From Thiomicrorhabdus marina (lineage in GTDB: Bacteria > Pseudomonadota > Gammaproteobacteria > Thiomicrospirales > Thiomicrospiraceae): a stretch of 64,000 bases of DNA. Every line of letters begins with the position of its first letter. The stretch's first letter is position 1. The stretch is taken from contig NZ_JAGETV010000013.1 of assembly GCF_017571465.1 (NCBI RefSeq), positions 1 through 64,000 on the forward strand, written 5' to 3'. A program made the translations under genes and the position numbers. Under the pieces are notes generated by a model, which saw only the letters and a program-made list of their open reading frames with translations, made no database searches and had not been told where the DNA came from. Positions 27,250 through 37,638 of this stretch are shown in pieces.

Positions 27250-28830
27250 TTATTTAAAGTTCAATTCAAAGCCGATTGGCGCTAAGCGTTTCGCTTCCGA
27301 TTCCAAATCTAATTGGCTGAGCGGGTGCTCTTCTAACCATTTATCGGCAAATACCAGAGTTAACCCGGTGCTGTCTTCGTTACTGATAATTTGTAACTCC
27401 GGTTCCAGTTTCTCCAAGTCGCGACCACGGTGCATTCGCACCGCTAAACGCAATAAAACCGTTAAGTACAAAACGGCTTCGCGTAAGTCGCTGTCTAAAC
27501 CGTCCAATACCTTATTGGAGAATTTCCCGCGATGGTTCAGCAGCATTGCGCCAAGAATTTGTTTTTCCTGCTGATCAAAGCCGGCCATATCGGAATTTTC
27601 CACCAAGTAGGCACTGTGATTACGGTAGCGTCGGTAGTTGATGGCGATGCCGCACTCATGTAATTCTGAAGCCCAGCGTAATAAGTTTTGATAGTCGAGG
27701 GTTTCCGAGTGCAGTCCCCAAACATTATGCGCTTGCTTGAGCAGATGAATCGCTGTGGTACTAACTGCGTCGGCCTGTTTTTCATCAACCTGCATCCACT
27801 TCTGCATTGCGTGTACGCTGACATTACGAGCATCGTCGGAATGCAGACGACCGAGGGTGTCGAAGACCAGACCCTCTCGTAAGGCGTTAGCAGAAACTTG
27901 CATGACGTCGATATTTAGTTCCATAAAAGTTGCAATCAACACGGATAGACCGCCACAGATCACCGGGCGACGTTCTTCTTTTAAGCCAGCAATCTTGGCC
28001 TGTTCAATCTGTTGCGCATCGATTAAAGCGTCTTTAAATTTCAACATTCCTTCTAAGGTAATGCCGTTTTCCGACCATTTATTTTGTTCCAAAATCTGAC
28101 CAATCGATTTAATGGTGCCAGACGCGCCGATTGCCGTATCCCAAGAACGAGTGATTAATTGTTGGCGGTGCGGACGTAGAATATTACGACAGGCATCAAT
28201 CGCTTTAGCGAAATTAATGGCACTGGTTTCGTCGTTGCCGAAGAACTTTTGGTTGACGCTGACGCAGCCCATTTCGGTACTGGTCAGATGATGGTGTTGG
28301 TTGCGCTGGCCGATAATGTATTCGGTGCTGCCGCCGCCGATATCCATCACTAAACGTTGTTCGTCACTTTTCGGCAGGCCAAGTGCAACGCCGAGATAAA
28401 TTAGACGTGCTTCTTCTTGACCGGAAATAATTTGAATACTGCTGCCAAGTGCTTGACGGGCTTTGGCTAAAAACTCGCGGCTGTTTTTGGCATTGCGTAA
28501 GGTGTTGGTGCCGACCGCGCGAATATTCTGTAGTGGTACGCCTTTAAGGCGTTGCCCGAAGCGCTCTAAACAGGCGATGCCACTTTCAAAGGCTTCTTCG
28601 GTCAGATAACCCTTTTTATCCAAACCGGAGCGTAAGCGAACCATCTCTTTATGTTTATCGACCACTTGCATCTGACCATGCGCTTGACGGGCGATAATCA
28701 TATGAAAACTATTCGAACCAAGATCTATCGCGGCATAAGTCTCTTCTGCATCATTATCAACAATGCCGAGTTGTTGGCGGTTAATAACATTAAGTTGCGT
28801 GGGAATTTGAGCGGTAGTGGTTAGACTCAT
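27250..28830 (-). CDS. ppx: Exopolyphosphatase (Ppx/GppA family)
   Basis: The 526-aa protein has the ASKHA phosphatase core: AIDLGSNSFHMII (34-46), SGQEEARLIYLGV with Glu139/140, and the ATP-loop-like DIGGGSTE (163-170). A helical C-terminal half with an HD-like domain (residues about 320-510) matches long Ppx forms of E. coli length (513 aa). It removes terminal phosphates from polyphosphate, or acts on pppGpp. It lies downstream of ppk1 on the same strand with a 226-bp gap, so the synthesis and breakdown enzymes are neighbours. The ribosome site is AGAGAG. Confidence 0.9.
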   Translation of the reverse strand: MSLTTTAQIPTQLNVINRQQLGIVDNDAEETYAAIDLGSNSFHMIIARQAHGQMQVVDKHKEMVRLRSGLDKKGYLTEEAFESGIACLERFGQRLKGVPLQNIRAVGTNTLRNAKNSREFLAKARQALGSSIQIISGQEEARLIYLGVALGLPKSDEQRLVMDIGGGSTEYIIGQRNQHHHLTSTEMGCVSVNQKFFGNDETSAINFAKAIDACRNILRPHRQQLITRSWDTAIGASGTIKSIGQILEQNKWSENGITLEGMLKFKDALIDAQQIEQAKIAGLKEERRPVICGGLSVLIATFMELNIDVMQVSANALREGLVFDTLGRLHSDDARNVSVHAMQKWMQVDEKQADAVSTTAIHLLKQAHNVWGLHSETLDYQNLLRWASELHECGIAINYRRYRNHSAYLVENSDMAGFDQQEKQILGAMLLNHRGKFSNKVLDGLDSDLREAVLYLTVLLRLAVRMHRGRDLEKLEPELQIISNEDSTGLTLVFADKWLEEHPLSQLDLESEAKRLAPIGFELNFK

Positions 28831-29011
28831 AGATGGTTCTCTCTAGCCATAAATCGATTAAGCGACCGCAACAAGACTGCAAGAGCTGTGCGGTTTTGTC
28901 GCGTTTTTTAGCGCTAGTTTACTCGGTCATGGCAAGGCTGGGTAGTCAAAGATAGGCGTTTAACCTTGTTGTGAATCAGGAAAAACACCAATCTTGCGAA
29001 GAAAATGGTCG

Positions 29012-29037
29012 CCGACAGAGGATTGTGTCTCTATCGG
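29012..29037 (-). terminator. Weak hairpin in the ppk1-ppx gap
   Basis: CCGACAGAG and CTCTATCGG pair with one mismatch; on the minus strand, past the ppk1 stop, ATTTTCTT follows. A second hairpin-like stretch with six T on the + strand lies at 28860-28912 (GCGAC...GTCGCGTTTTTT). Either could be processing or termination signals; neither is convincing. Confidence 0.35.
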
Positions 29038-29056
29038 TTTGCCTTAGGAGTTGCTT

Positions 29057-31183
29057 TTATTGGCTGTATTTGTCGATTAAATAAGCTTGCGCACTATACG
29101 CCGGACGCCCGACCGGCGTTGCCAGTTGGTAGCTTCCGTCACTTTGTAGTTTCCATGCCCCGGTATTGTCTTGCAGATAGGCTGCCAAACCTTCGGTGTA
29201 CACTTGCTGGAAAACCTCTTGATCAAGAATCGGGAAACAGGTTTCAACACGCGCCAGCAGATTGCGGCGCATCCAATCGGCACTGGAGCAGAACAGTTCC
29301 GGTTTTCCGTCGCTGTTTTCAAAATAATAGACGCGGTGATGCTCTAAGAAACGACCAATGATTGAGGTGACGGTAATGTTCTCCGACAAGCCGGCTACGC
29401 CCGGACGTAGGCTACAGATACCGCGTACGATCAAATCGATTTTTACGCCGGCTTGTGACGCTTCATAAAGAGCGTCGATAATTTCTTTCTCTTCCAGACC
29501 GTTCATTTTGGCAATAATGCGCGCCGGTTTTCCTGCTTTGGCATTGTTCGCTTCGCGAGCAATGCGTTCCAACATGCCGGACTGCAAAGTAAACGGTGAC
29601 TGCAATAGCACTTCCAAGTCTTTGGTTTCACCGAGACTGGTCAATTGTTGGAACACTTTCGAGGCATCGCGGCCAATTGCTTGGTTAGCGGTCAGTAGGC
29701 CGAAATCCGAATAGAAACGGGTCGTGATGTGGTGGTAGTTACCGGTTCCCATATGGGTGTAATATTTAATTCGATCATTTTCGCGGCACACGACCAGAAT
29801 CATTTTGGCGTGCGTTTTATAACCGACCACACCATACACCACGTGCACCCCGGCATCTTGCAGGCGTGTCGCTTGAATAATGTTATTGTCTTCGTCAAAA
29901 CGAGCGCGTAGTTCGACCACTGCGGTAACTTCTTTACCATTTTGTGCCGCTTTCATCAGTGCTTTGATGATTTCCGAGTCTTCACCGGTACGGTACAGTG
30001 TCATGCGAATCGCTAACACATCCGGATTGGTTGCGGCTTCTTTAAGGAAGTCGATAACCGGCGTGAAAGATTCGTAAGGGTGGTGTAGCAGCAGATCTTT
30101 CTTGTTGACTAAAGAGAACAGCGAGTCGTTCTTCTTCTGACGAGTGAACAGTTTGAATGCTTTTTTCGGCGACTTCTTGCTTAAGGTTCGCGCCGAGAAA
30201 GGTTCGAATTGTAAGTCTGGACGTTTAGCCATATCTGGCACGGTGCTTAGACGATGCAGGTTGACCGGACCATGTACTTGGTACAGAGCCTGTTCGGTCA
30301 AATTAAAACGATCCAATAGATAATCGACCATATGCGGCGGACAATTGTCGGCAACTTCCAAGCGAATTGAACCGCCGTAATCGCGGCTCGATAATTCGCC
30401 ACGCAGAGCACTCATGATATCGTCGACTTCTTCTTCGTCGATAAACAAGTTAGTGTTACGAGTGACGCGGAACTGGTAACAACCCGTTACAGTCATGCCT
30501 GGGAACATCAAAGACACATGTGCGTGTAGAATTGACGATAGGAAGACAAAGTCGTTTTCGCCGTCGGTCGCTTCCGGCGGCAATTTGATAATACGCGGCA
30601 GAGAACGCGGCACCGGCACAATCGCCAAACCGTTAGAACGACCGAAAGCATCCTCTCCTTCTAGGGAGACAATGAAGTTTAAACTCTTATTCAAAACGCG
30701 AGGGAATGGATGTGAAGGGTCTAAGCCGACCGCGCTTAATACTGGATGCAGGGCTTCGATAAAATAATTTTTAATCCATGCTTTTTGTGTGTCGTTCCAG
30801 TGTGTGCGACGTAGAAAGCGAATGTTTTCTTTTTGCAGTTCTGGAATCAGAATGTGATTCAGTGTGCTGTATTGCATCGCTACAATTTCGTGAGCGGTCT
30901 TGGATAGCATTTCGATCGCATCTTGCGGTGCCATGTCGTCCGGGCGAGTCAGTGCACCCGGTTGATTCACCACTTCATATAAACTGGCAAGACGAACCTC
31001 AAAAAATTCATCCATATTACTGCTGGAAATACATAGATATTTCAAACGCTCCAGCAGCGGAATATCCGGGTTTTTTGCCTGCGCCAGAACTCGTCGGTTA
31101 AATTCCAATAAGCTTTGTTCGCGGTTGATATAGCGCGGGTATTCGGTATTGGTAACAGCGTTGTTTGACTCAGGTGTGCTCAT
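29057..31183 (-). CDS. ppk1: Polyphosphate kinase 1
   Basis: The 708-aa protein has all four PPK1 domains: N domain (YINREQSLLEFNRRVLAQA), head domain, and two phospholipase-D-like catalytic domains. The autophosphorylated histidine is His458 in GYKTHAKMILV, and the second catalytic His615 is in RFLEHHRVYYFEN. It makes polyphosphate from ATP reversibly. I choose ATG at 31183 because GGAAGG stands five bases before it; the frame is open to 31201. ppx follows and an orphan yidD precedes on the same strand. Confidence 0.95.
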   Translation of the reverse strand: MSTPESNNAVTNTEYPRYINREQSLLEFNRRVLAQAKNPDIPLLERLKYLCISSSNMDEFFEVRLASLYEVVNQPGALTRPDDMAPQDAIEMLSKTAHEIVAMQYSTLNHILIPELQKENIRFLRRTHWNDTQKAWIKNYFIEALHPVLSAVGLDPSHPFPRVLNKSLNFIVSLEGEDAFGRSNGLAIVPVPRSLPRIIKLPPEATDGENDFVFLSSILHAHVSLMFPGMTVTGCYQFRVTRNTNLFIDEEEVDDIMSALRGELSSRDYGGSIRLEVADNCPPHMVDYLLDRFNLTEQALYQVHGPVNLHRLSTVPDMAKRPDLQFEPFSARTLSKKSPKKAFKLFTRQKKNDSLFSLVNKKDLLLHHPYESFTPVIDFLKEAATNPDVLAIRMTLYRTGEDSEIIKALMKAAQNGKEVTAVVELRARFDEDNNIIQATRLQDAGVHVVYGVVGYKTHAKMILVVCRENDRIKYYTHMGTGNYHHITTRFYSDFGLLTANQAIGRDASKVFQQLTSLGETKDLEVLLQSPFTLQSGMLERIAREANNAKAGKPARIIAKMNGLEEKEIIDALYEASQAGVKIDLIVRGICSLRPGVAGLSENITVTSIIGRFLEHHRVYYFENSDGKPELFCSSADWMRRNLLARVETCFPILDQEVFQQVYTEGLAAYLQDNTGAWKLQSDGSYQLATPVGRPAYSAQAYLIDKYSQ

Positions 31184-31350
31184 TTTTCCTTCCCAGTTCA
31201 TTACATGGATTGTCTTGCGCGGATTCTATTAGCAAGACGGTGAAGTATTATCGTTTTTTTGCAAAATAAAAAGATTAAATATTTATGATGCTGTGCAAAA
31301 AAACTTTGCCCTAGTGGGCGTGCGATGCTTTTTATTTAGCGAATTTGACG

Positions 31351-31380
31351 GTCATTGCGAACGCAGTGAAGCAATCTTTA
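31351..31380. repeat. Dispersed repeat B fragment
   Basis: GTCATTGCGAACGCAGTGAAGCAATC is one arm pair of the family B repeat (compare GGATTGCTTCACTACGTTCG, reverse complement, at 42293). It lies just past the yidD stop. Confidence 0.65.
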
Positions 31381-31384
31381 TCTT

Positions 31385-31675
31385 TTAATCTTTATTCGGT
31401 CTGTCTTTGCTTTCATTGTGTTCGGCATGCTCTTGTTTCTGGCAACCGCAGGGCGGCACCGGATCAACCCCGCCGGGATTTCCCGGATGGCAACGACTGA
31501 TACGTTTGATTGCCAGCCAAGACCCTTTCAGGATGCCGTGAGTCTGTAGGGCTTCGATAGTGTAGCTTGAACAGCTTGGATAGAAACGACATCGTGGCCC
31601 GAGAAGCGGGCTGATAAATAGTTGATAAAAACGAATAATTAGATACATTAACCAATAAAGAGGGTTCCAGCGCAT
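31385..31675 (-). CDS. yidD: YidD membrane insertion efficiency factor
   Basis: The 96-aa protein carries the YidD core: [36 protein letters not shown], and [16 protein letters not shown], with the four conserved cysteines. It normally sits between rnpA and yidC; here it lies alone between a GGDEF-EAL gene (6 bp away) and ppk1, far from an rnpA or yidC that I can see. The tail beyond VPP is extended with a [15 protein letters not shown] region rich in His/Glu. The AAGGATT ribosome site lies in the end of the upstream gene. Confidence 0.9.
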   Translation of the reverse strand: MRWNPLYWLMYLIIRFYQLFISPLLGPRCRFYPSCSSYTIEALQTHGILKGSWLAIKRISRCHPGNPGGVDPVPPCGCQKQEHAEHNESKDRPNKD

Positions 31676-31681
31676 TTTGAG

Positions 31682-34480
31682 TTAATCCTTATTATCGTTA
31701 TCGGCTAGATAGTCTAAATAAGTTTCACTTTGATAAAAGTTTTTACCGTGCTGCTGTAACCATTTATTTAGATCTGCTATTTCTAGCGGACGGCTAATAA
31801 AGTAACCCTGACCGAATTCGCAACCCAATTCTTGCAAGAACTCCAGTTGTGCATGAGTTTCTATGCCTTCTGCAACTACCTTAATATCCAGACTGTGCGC
31901 CAGTTGCACAATTGCCTGACTAATCGACATGTCTTCGTCGTCATTTGGTACGCCATCAATAAAGCTCTTATCGATTTTCAAAATCGTTAAAGGGAAACGT
32001 TTTAAATAGCTTAAAGAAGAATAACCGGTACCGAAATCGTCGACCGCTAGATCGAAGCCTTTATGACGCAGTAATTGTAGGCGCTTGATGTTTTCATCAG
32101 CATTGGTCATGACCGTACTTTCGGTTAACTCCACTTCCAGTAAGCGACGCGGCAAATTGGCGCCATCCAGCTGGCGAGCAAGATCGTGAATGAAATCTTC
32201 GTGACTGAACTGGTTGGAACTGATATTGACTGCAATGCTCAGATTTTGGTATTCGGTGCCTTGCCAAGCTTGGAGCTGTCGGATGGTGTTTTCGATGACC
32301 CATTCGCTAATCGGAATAATCATCCGGCTTTCTTCTGCAATGCGAATAAATACATTTGGCGGAACCAGTCCAAGTTTAGGATTACGCCATCGAAGTAGGG
32401 CTTCAACGCCAATTACTTGCCCGCTAAAAAGGTTGATTTTGGGTTGATAAACTAAATACAGTTCATCCTGATTAATGGCATTGCGTAGATGTTTTTCCAT
32501 TTGCAATCGTGCCGACAAATGTTTCCCCATCTCTTCCTTGTAGACAGAGAAAGTGTTTTTGCCCGTCGCTTTAGCCTCGTACATAGCGGTGTCTGCGAGC
32601 CTCAATAGTGTATCGACATCGCTCGCGTCCTCCGGATAGAAACAGATGCCGATACTGGCACTGACTTTTAACTCGTGACTTTCAATTTGAATGGTGCGTT
32701 CGATATTATCTAGAATGCGCAAAGCGACAGAGCCGATGTTTTCTTCGGAGCTATTACGAATCATCAAGACAAACTCATCTCCTCCGAAACGAGCAATATG
32801 CGACTGGCGACCAACACCGCGGATATTGTGATTCAGGCGATTAGCGACCACCTTGAGAAGTTCATCACCGATGTCATGGCCGAGCGAGTCATTGACATGC
32901 TTAAAGCCGTCTAAGTCCATAAACATTAATGCAAACGGTTGACCAGGGTAGGCTTCAATCTGTTGCTGTACTTGGCTTTTGAAGAAAATTCGGTTTTCCA
33001 GTTGCGTGAGCGAATCATAGTAAGCGTATTGGCGTATTTCACGCTCGTTTTCACGTTGACTGGTGATGTCTTTAATAAATAAGCTGATTTCCGGTTCATT
33101 ATTGACGGTCAGAACTGAATAGGAGATTTCGGCAAGAATAAGACGTTGGTCTTTGGTCTTTAGTTGCATCTCTATTTTAGATGCTTTTGGTGGCACGAAA
33201 CTCTTGTCTTTGGAGGCGACAAAAAGATCAAGAAGCTTGCCTGACATGTCGAAAACGGTGTTCAAATTTTGATGATCGAACACTAATTGCACCAGCGATT
33301 TATTAACCACTTCGGAAAATTTATAGCCGAATAGGGTTTCTGCCGCGGGGTTCCATACTTGAATAATGCCGTTTTTATCGGTGATGACGACCGCTTCTTG
33401 TGAGAAGGTTAAAATTTCCTGAAGACGGTTATGCATTTCGGTCAGGGTTTGGGTTTTACTGAGAATATTCAGTATGACCATGCTCAGCAGTAGAAAGCTT
33501 AACAGGCCGAGTAGCCCGAATAGTGATGCCTTTTGCCAATCGATTTGTGACCACGGCAGATGTTGTTGGATGGTTATGGTGCAGGTTGAGCAATCTTGTG
33601 ATGGCAGAATCGTAGCGCTAAAAATTTCCCAGAAATAAGGTGTTTCTGTGCTTGCTTGCGAGTTATTCCAACGCCATGAAAAGTCCTGCTGTGTATCGCT
33701 GAGGTGGAAATTAACCTGTAGCTGACTGTTGCCAAGCCGGTTAATTATCGGCGTTAACAGCGCTTTTTGTGCATCTACCATTAAAAACATAACACCGATG
33801 GCTTGTTGCTGTTTTTGTTGCAGCGAAAGAGAACTCGGCTCATTGGTATATACCGGATTAAGAACCATAACGTATGGATGCTGGTCATGCTTTGCTTCAA
33901 ACCATATTGTGAAAGGCTGGTTTTGTTGAATATTCTGCTGCAATTTTTGTTGCATTTTCGGCAAGACAAAAAGGTCTTGACCGATAAAAGAGGAATTCAG
34001 GGGCGTTTTCGGCTGGATTTGGGTGACCGCTAGAAAATGTAGCGGATTCTTCCGTTTGATTTGCGTTGTGAATAAATCGTTATCGAGGATCTGATAATTT
34101 TGGTAACCGAGTTGCTGGCGCAGTTCGATAAAACTTTGTTGATCCTTAGCGGCAACCAATTTTGCCAGTCCGACGGCGTGTACATAATCTTGGTTTTTTC
34201 GCAAACCTTGCGAAAAAATTTTCATTTCGTTGCGTTCATTGACAAGATGACCGGAGTACTGCTGGCTAATGGACTGCAATAGAGAGAGGGTTTTTTGTTC
34301 TTCAATATATAGACTGTTTTGAACTTGCCCGATTTTTTGCTGAAAATCGCGTTGGAAGTCGACCGATTGCAAATGGATATGAAATAGCACAAAAGCGGCG
34401 CTCCAGAACAGAGCGAGTAGCCAGGTCCATTTTTTGACTTTGCCGTGCCAGATTGAATGTTCTTTTTGCTGTTGAACCAT
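31682..34480 (-). CDS. CHASE-PAS-GGDEF-EAL c-di-GMP signalling protein
   Basis: The protein is about 932 aa. A membrane helix at about 16-34, a CHASE-like periplasmic domain (about 60-290), and a second helix at about 314-336 are followed by a PAS domain (VVITDKNGIIQVWNPAAETLFG), a GGDEF domain with intact G566-G-D-E-F570, and an EAL domain with E693-A-L695 plus DDFGTGYSSLSYLKRFP. Both catalytic signatures are complete, so it could make and break c-di-GMP, with direction set by the sensor. The frame is open from a TTG at 34486; ATG at 34480 is more likely. yidD follows after 6 bp and is likely co-transcribed. Confidence 0.9.
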   Translation of the reverse strand: MVQQQKEHSIWHGKVKKWTWLLALFWSAAFVLFHIHLQSVDFQRDFQQKIGQVQNSLYIEEQKTLSLLQSISQQYSGHLVNERNEMKIFSQGLRKNQDYVHAVGLAKLVAAKDQQSFIELRQQLGYQNYQILDNDLFTTQIKRKNPLHFLAVTQIQPKTPLNSSFIGQDLFVLPKMQQKLQQNIQQNQPFTIWFEAKHDQHPYVMVLNPVYTNEPSSLSLQQKQQQAIGVMFLMVDAQKALLTPIINRLGNSQLQVNFHLSDTQQDFSWRWNNSQASTETPYFWEIFSATILPSQDCSTCTITIQQHLPWSQIDWQKASLFGLLGLLSFLLLSMVILNILSKTQTLTEMHNRLQEILTFSQEAVVITDKNGIIQVWNPAAETLFGYKFSEVVNKSLVQLVFDHQNLNTVFDMSGKLLDLFVASKDKSFVPPKASKIEMQLKTKDQRLILAEISYSVLTVNNEPEISLFIKDITSQRENEREIRQYAYYDSLTQLENRIFFKSQVQQQIEAYPGQPFALMFMDLDGFKHVNDSLGHDIGDELLKVVANRLNHNIRGVGRQSHIARFGGDEFVLMIRNSSEENIGSVALRILDNIERTIQIESHELKVSASIGICFYPEDASDVDTLLRLADTAMYEAKATGKNTFSVYKEEMGKHLSARLQMEKHLRNAINQDELYLVYQPKINLFSGQVIGVEALLRWRNPKLGLVPPNVFIRIAEESRMIIPISEWVIENTIRQLQAWQGTEYQNLSIAVNISSNQFSHEDFIHDLARQLDGANLPRRLLEVELTESTVMTNADENIKRLQLLRHKGFDLAVDDFGTGYSSLSYLKRFPLTILKIDKSFIDGVPNDDEDMSISQAIVQLAHSLDIKVVAEGIETHAQLEFLQELGCEFGQGYFISRPLEIADLNKWLQQHGKNFYQSETYLDYLADNDNKD

Positions 34481-34614
34481 GTGCAATTGCTTAAGTTATT
34501 TTTAATATAAAAACCATCTCACAGTTTAATGAAAAATGGAGGTTCTCTGCTACTTTATTCATCAAATTACTCTTTATAATCATGTTTTCGATCATTCTTC
34601 CAAGCGGCTTGCAA

Positions 34615-34636
34615 TTAATTCTGTGCTTCCTAAAGA
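34615..34636. repeat. Repeat A end fragment
   Basis: ATTAATTCTGTGCTTCCTAAAG matches the conserved right end of family A (TTCTGTGTTTCCTTAA). No matching left end is seen nearby, so it is a solo remnant upstream of the dihydroorotase gene. Confidence 0.4.
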
Positions 34637-34760
34637 TAAAACTTTGTAAATCCTCGCATCAAATCATCACAATTTTTTAGTAATGCAGAGTGAATGGTTT
34701 AAACTGTTTCGATATTTATTTTGAATATCTGCAATCGCAATTAGTAAGAAAAGGACGAAT

Positions 34761-36107
34761 ATGTCAGTCAATCGTAAAAGCTACTTTATTTCGCAAGCGA
34801 CTATGGTCAACGAAGGTTCGCAATCTCTAACCAATGTTTTGGTTGAGGATGGTCGTATCGCCAAGATCGATGCTGAGATGAGCGCACCGGAAGGTGTGGA
34901 AGTGATTGATGCGCATGGTCTGCATCTGCTACCCGGGTTTATCGACGACCAAGTGCATTTTCGTGAGCCAGGTTTGACTGCCAAAGCAGATATTGGTACT
35001 GAATCGAAAGCGGCGGTGGCGGGTGGAACCACCTCGTTTATGGAAATGCCAAATGTTAAACCGCCAACCGTCACGATTGATCTGTTGGAACAAAAATATG
35101 CGATTGGTGCGGAAAAGTCATGGGCTAACTACTCTTTCTACTTTGGTGGCACTAATGACAATGTGGAAGAGATCAAAAAGGTCAATCCAAAGAACGTTTG
35201 TGGCGTGAAAGTGTTTATGGGTTCTTCAACCGGAAATATGTTGGTTGACCAAGAAGAAGCATTACGCGGTATTTTCACTCACAGCCCGACCATTATTGCG
35301 ACACACTGTGAAGACACGCCGATGATTAAAGAGCGTGAAGCGCAATGGCTAGAAAAATTCGGCGAAGATATTCCGGCTGAAGAGCATCCGAAAATCCGTT
35401 TTCATGAAGCCTGTTATAAATCATCGTCAATGGCGGTCAAATTGGCAAAAGAGACCGGCGCGCGTCTGCATATTCTGCACATCACCACTGCCGATGAACT
35501 TGAACTGTTCGAGCCGGGCCCGGTTAAAGGCAAGCAAATCACTGCCGAAGCTTGTACCCACCACCTTTGGTTCTCGGATAAAGATTACGCAGAAAAAGGG
35601 CATTACATTAAATGTAACCCTGCGATTAAAACCCAAGCAGACCGTGATGCAGTTCGCCAAGCATTGATTGACGGTCGTATTGATGTGGTCGCGACCGACC
35701 ATGCACCGCACTTGGAAGAAGAAAAGCACAATCCGTATTTCTCTGCACCTGCCGGTTTGCCGCAAGTGCAAAAGTCACTAAATGTGTTGTTGGATTTGGT
35801 TGAGCAAGGCGTATTTACCCTTGAGCAAGTGGTCGAGAAGATGGCGCATAACGTTGCCGACCTATTTGAAATTGATGGCCGCGGTTATATCCGTGAAGGT
35901 TACTGGGCGGATTTGGTATTGGTTGATTTAAATAAACCGCATGTCGATAAAAAAGAAGATGTACTTTATAAGTGTGGATGGTCGCCGTGGGAAGGGCATG
36001 AATTCACCAATACGGTTATCGGGACTTTCGTGTCTGGTGAGCTGAAATACTACAAAGGTGAATTTGCGGAATTTACACCAGGTGAACGTCTATTGTTCGA
36101 CCGATAA
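34761..36107 (+). CDS. pyrC: Dihydroorotase (DDQVHFREPG subfamily)
   Basis: The 448-aa amidohydrolase has PGFIDDQVHFREPGLT (His66), AVAGGTTSFMEMPN, IIATHCED, ARLHILHITTADE, the Asp motif ATDHAPHLEEEK, and a C-terminal composite domain. The first motif has Gln in place of the usual first metal His (D-x-H-x-H is D-D-Q-V-H); the same DDQVHFREPG form is found in known dihydroorotases such as those of Bacteroidetes, so activity is likely though metal content may differ. It closes carbamoyl-aspartate to dihydroorotate. AAAGGACG precedes the ATG. An aldehyde dehydrogenase gene follows after 25 bp. Confidence 0.85.
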   Translation: MSVNRKSYFISQATMVNEGSQSLTNVLVEDGRIAKIDAEMSAPEGVEVIDAHGLHLLPGFIDDQVHFREPGLTAKADIGTESKAAVAGGTTSFMEMPNVKPPTVTIDLLEQKYAIGAEKSWANYSFYFGGTNDNVEEIKKVNPKNVCGVKVFMGSSTGNMLVDQEEALRGIFTHSPTIIATHCEDTPMIKEREAQWLEKFGEDIPAEEHPKIRFHEACYKSSSMAVKLAKETGARLHILHITTADELELFEPGPVKGKQITAEACTHHLWFSDKDYAEKGHYIKCNPAIKTQADRDAVRQALIDGRIDVVATDHAPHLEEEKHNPYFSAPAGLPQVQKSLNVLLDLVEQGVFTLEQVVEKMAHNVADLFEIDGRGYIREGYWADLVLVDLNKPHVDKKEDVLYKCGWSPWEGHEFTNTVIGTFVSGELKYYKGEFAEFTPGERLLFDR

Positions 36108-36132
36108 ATTGGCAAGTTTAGAGGAGAATATT

Positions 36133-37500
36133 ATGATGCAATCCATTAATCCAGCCACCAACGAACTGCTTGGTGAGTTTGAAACTTGGGATGACGAAAC
36201 CCTAGATTATGTGGTTACGCAAGCCGGTTATATGTTCGGTGACTGGGGTAAGCTGACGCCGATTGAAGACCGTGTTGCTTTAATGCGCCGCGTTGCCGAT
36301 GTACTGCGTGACGATGCCGATATGTTGGCGGAGCTAATCACCTTGGAAATGGGGAAAACGTACGCCGAAGCGAAAGCAGAGGTAGAGAAATCCGCTTGGG
36401 TTTGTGAATTCTATGCCGATAAAGGGCCGGAATTTCTAGCCGACGAGCCGGTGGAAACCGATGCCTCGAAAAGCTATGTTGCTTATTTGCCATTAGGTGT
36501 TGTGCTGGCCGTTATGCCTTGGAACTTCCCGTTTTGGCAGGTATTCCGCTTTGCTGCGCCAGCGTTGATTGCCGGTAATATCGGGCTGTTGAAACATGCT
36601 TCCAATGTTCCACAGTGCGCCTTGGCGATTGAAGAAGTATTCCGTAAAGCCGGTTTCCCGGATTTTGTCTTCTCAACTTTGATGATCGGTTCGGATAAGG
36701 TCGAGCAGGTAATTCGTCATAAGGCCGTTAAGGCAGTGACTTTGACCGGTTCGGAATCTGCCGGCCGTAAGGTCGCGGCCATCGCCGGTTCGGAATTGAA
36801 AAAGACGGTATTGGAGTTGGGCGGTTCGGATGCATTTATTGTGCTGGATGATGCCAGTATGAAAACTGCCGTTGAGAACGCCGTTAAGGGTCGCTTTATA
36901 AATATGGGACAGAGCTGCATTGCTTCGAAACGTTTTATTGTCGATCAGATGCAGGCGGATAAGTTCACTGAAATGTTCAAACAAGCGGTTGAAGGGCATT
37001 TTGTCGCCGGCGATCCGATGGATGCGGGAACCACTTTAGCGCCAATGGCGCGTCAGGACCTTCTTGACGAGCTGCACGATCAAGTAATGCGTTCGGTGGA
37101 AATGGGCGCGACGCTAGTGTGTGGCGGCTATCAACTGGATCGCGAAGGTTGTTACTATGCGCCGACTATTCTGGCCGATGTAAATAGTTCTATGCCGGCA
37201 TGGAATGAAGAATTTTTCGGACCGGTGGCGATTATCATCAAATCGACCGAACCGGCACACGCTTTGGGTATCGCCAATGGCGTCGACTTTGGTTTAGGTG
37301 GCTCGATTTGGACTTCTGATATTGCTACTGCAGAGACCATGGCGCGTGGTATGGAATCGGGGGCGACTTTTGTGAATAGCATCACCTTCTCAGATCCGCG
37401 CATGCCTTTTGGCGGAGTGAAAAATTCCGGCTATGGCCGCGAGTTATCGGTGCAAGGGATTCGAGAATTCACCAATATCAAATCCATCTGGATTAAATAG
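36133..37500 (+). CDS. NAD(P)-dependent aldehyde dehydrogenase (succinate-semialdehyde type)
   Basis: The protein is 455 aa from [16 protein letters not shown]. It has [21 protein letters not shown], the catalytic Glu in LELGGSDAF, catalytic Cys in [12 protein letters not shown], and [11 protein letters not shown] and [13 protein letters not shown] near the end. The short length and PWNFPFWQV motif match the GabD/Sad-like succinate-semialdehyde dehydrogenase group. GAGGAGAA stands before the ATG pair at 36133/36136; the longer frame from 36058 overlaps the dihydroorotase gene and lacks support. Placement after pyrC looks fortuitous rather than pathway-linked. Confidence 0.88.
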   Translation: MMQSINPATNELLGEFETWDDETLDYVVTQAGYMFGDWGKLTPIEDRVALMRRVADVLRDDADMLAELITLEMGKTYAEAKAEVEKSAWVCEFYADKGPEFLADEPVETDASKSYVAYLPLGVVLAVMPWNFPFWQVFRFAAPALIAGNIGLLKHASNVPQCALAIEEVFRKAGFPDFVFSTLMIGSDKVEQVIRHKAVKAVTLTGSESAGRKVAAIAGSELKKTVLELGGSDAFIVLDDASMKTAVENAVKGRFINMGQSCIASKRFIVDQMQADKFTEMFKQAVEGHFVAGDPMDAGTTLAPMARQDLLDELHDQVMRSVEMGATLVCGGYQLDREGCYYAPTILADVNSSMPAWNEEFFGPVAIIIKSTEPAHALGIANGVDFGLGGSIWTSDIATAETMARGMESGATFVNSITFSDPRMPFGGVKNSGYGRELSVQGIREFTNIKSIWIK

Positions 37501-37528
37501 CTCCCGAGTTTTAAGGTTGCAATAATTT

Positions 37529-37612
37529 GTCATCGCGAGCGCAGCATGGCGATCTCTGAATTGGATCGTTTCGATTCAAAATGGATTGCTTCACTTTGTT
37601 CGCAGTGACCTT
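37529..37612. repeat. Dispersed repeat B copy
   Basis: CATCGCGAGCGCAGCATGGCGATCT, and then GGATTGCTTCACTTTGTTCGCAGTGACC after a 28-base insert, give both halves of family B in the gap before the EI24 gene. Confidence 0.7.
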
Positions 37613-37638
37613 TAAGTTTAAGGAATTTGACGAAAAAT

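Noticed and set aside
28860-28912. Hairpin with T-run that might be an sRNA terminator
   Set aside because: No promoter or conserved structure can be seen, and the stem is interrupted.
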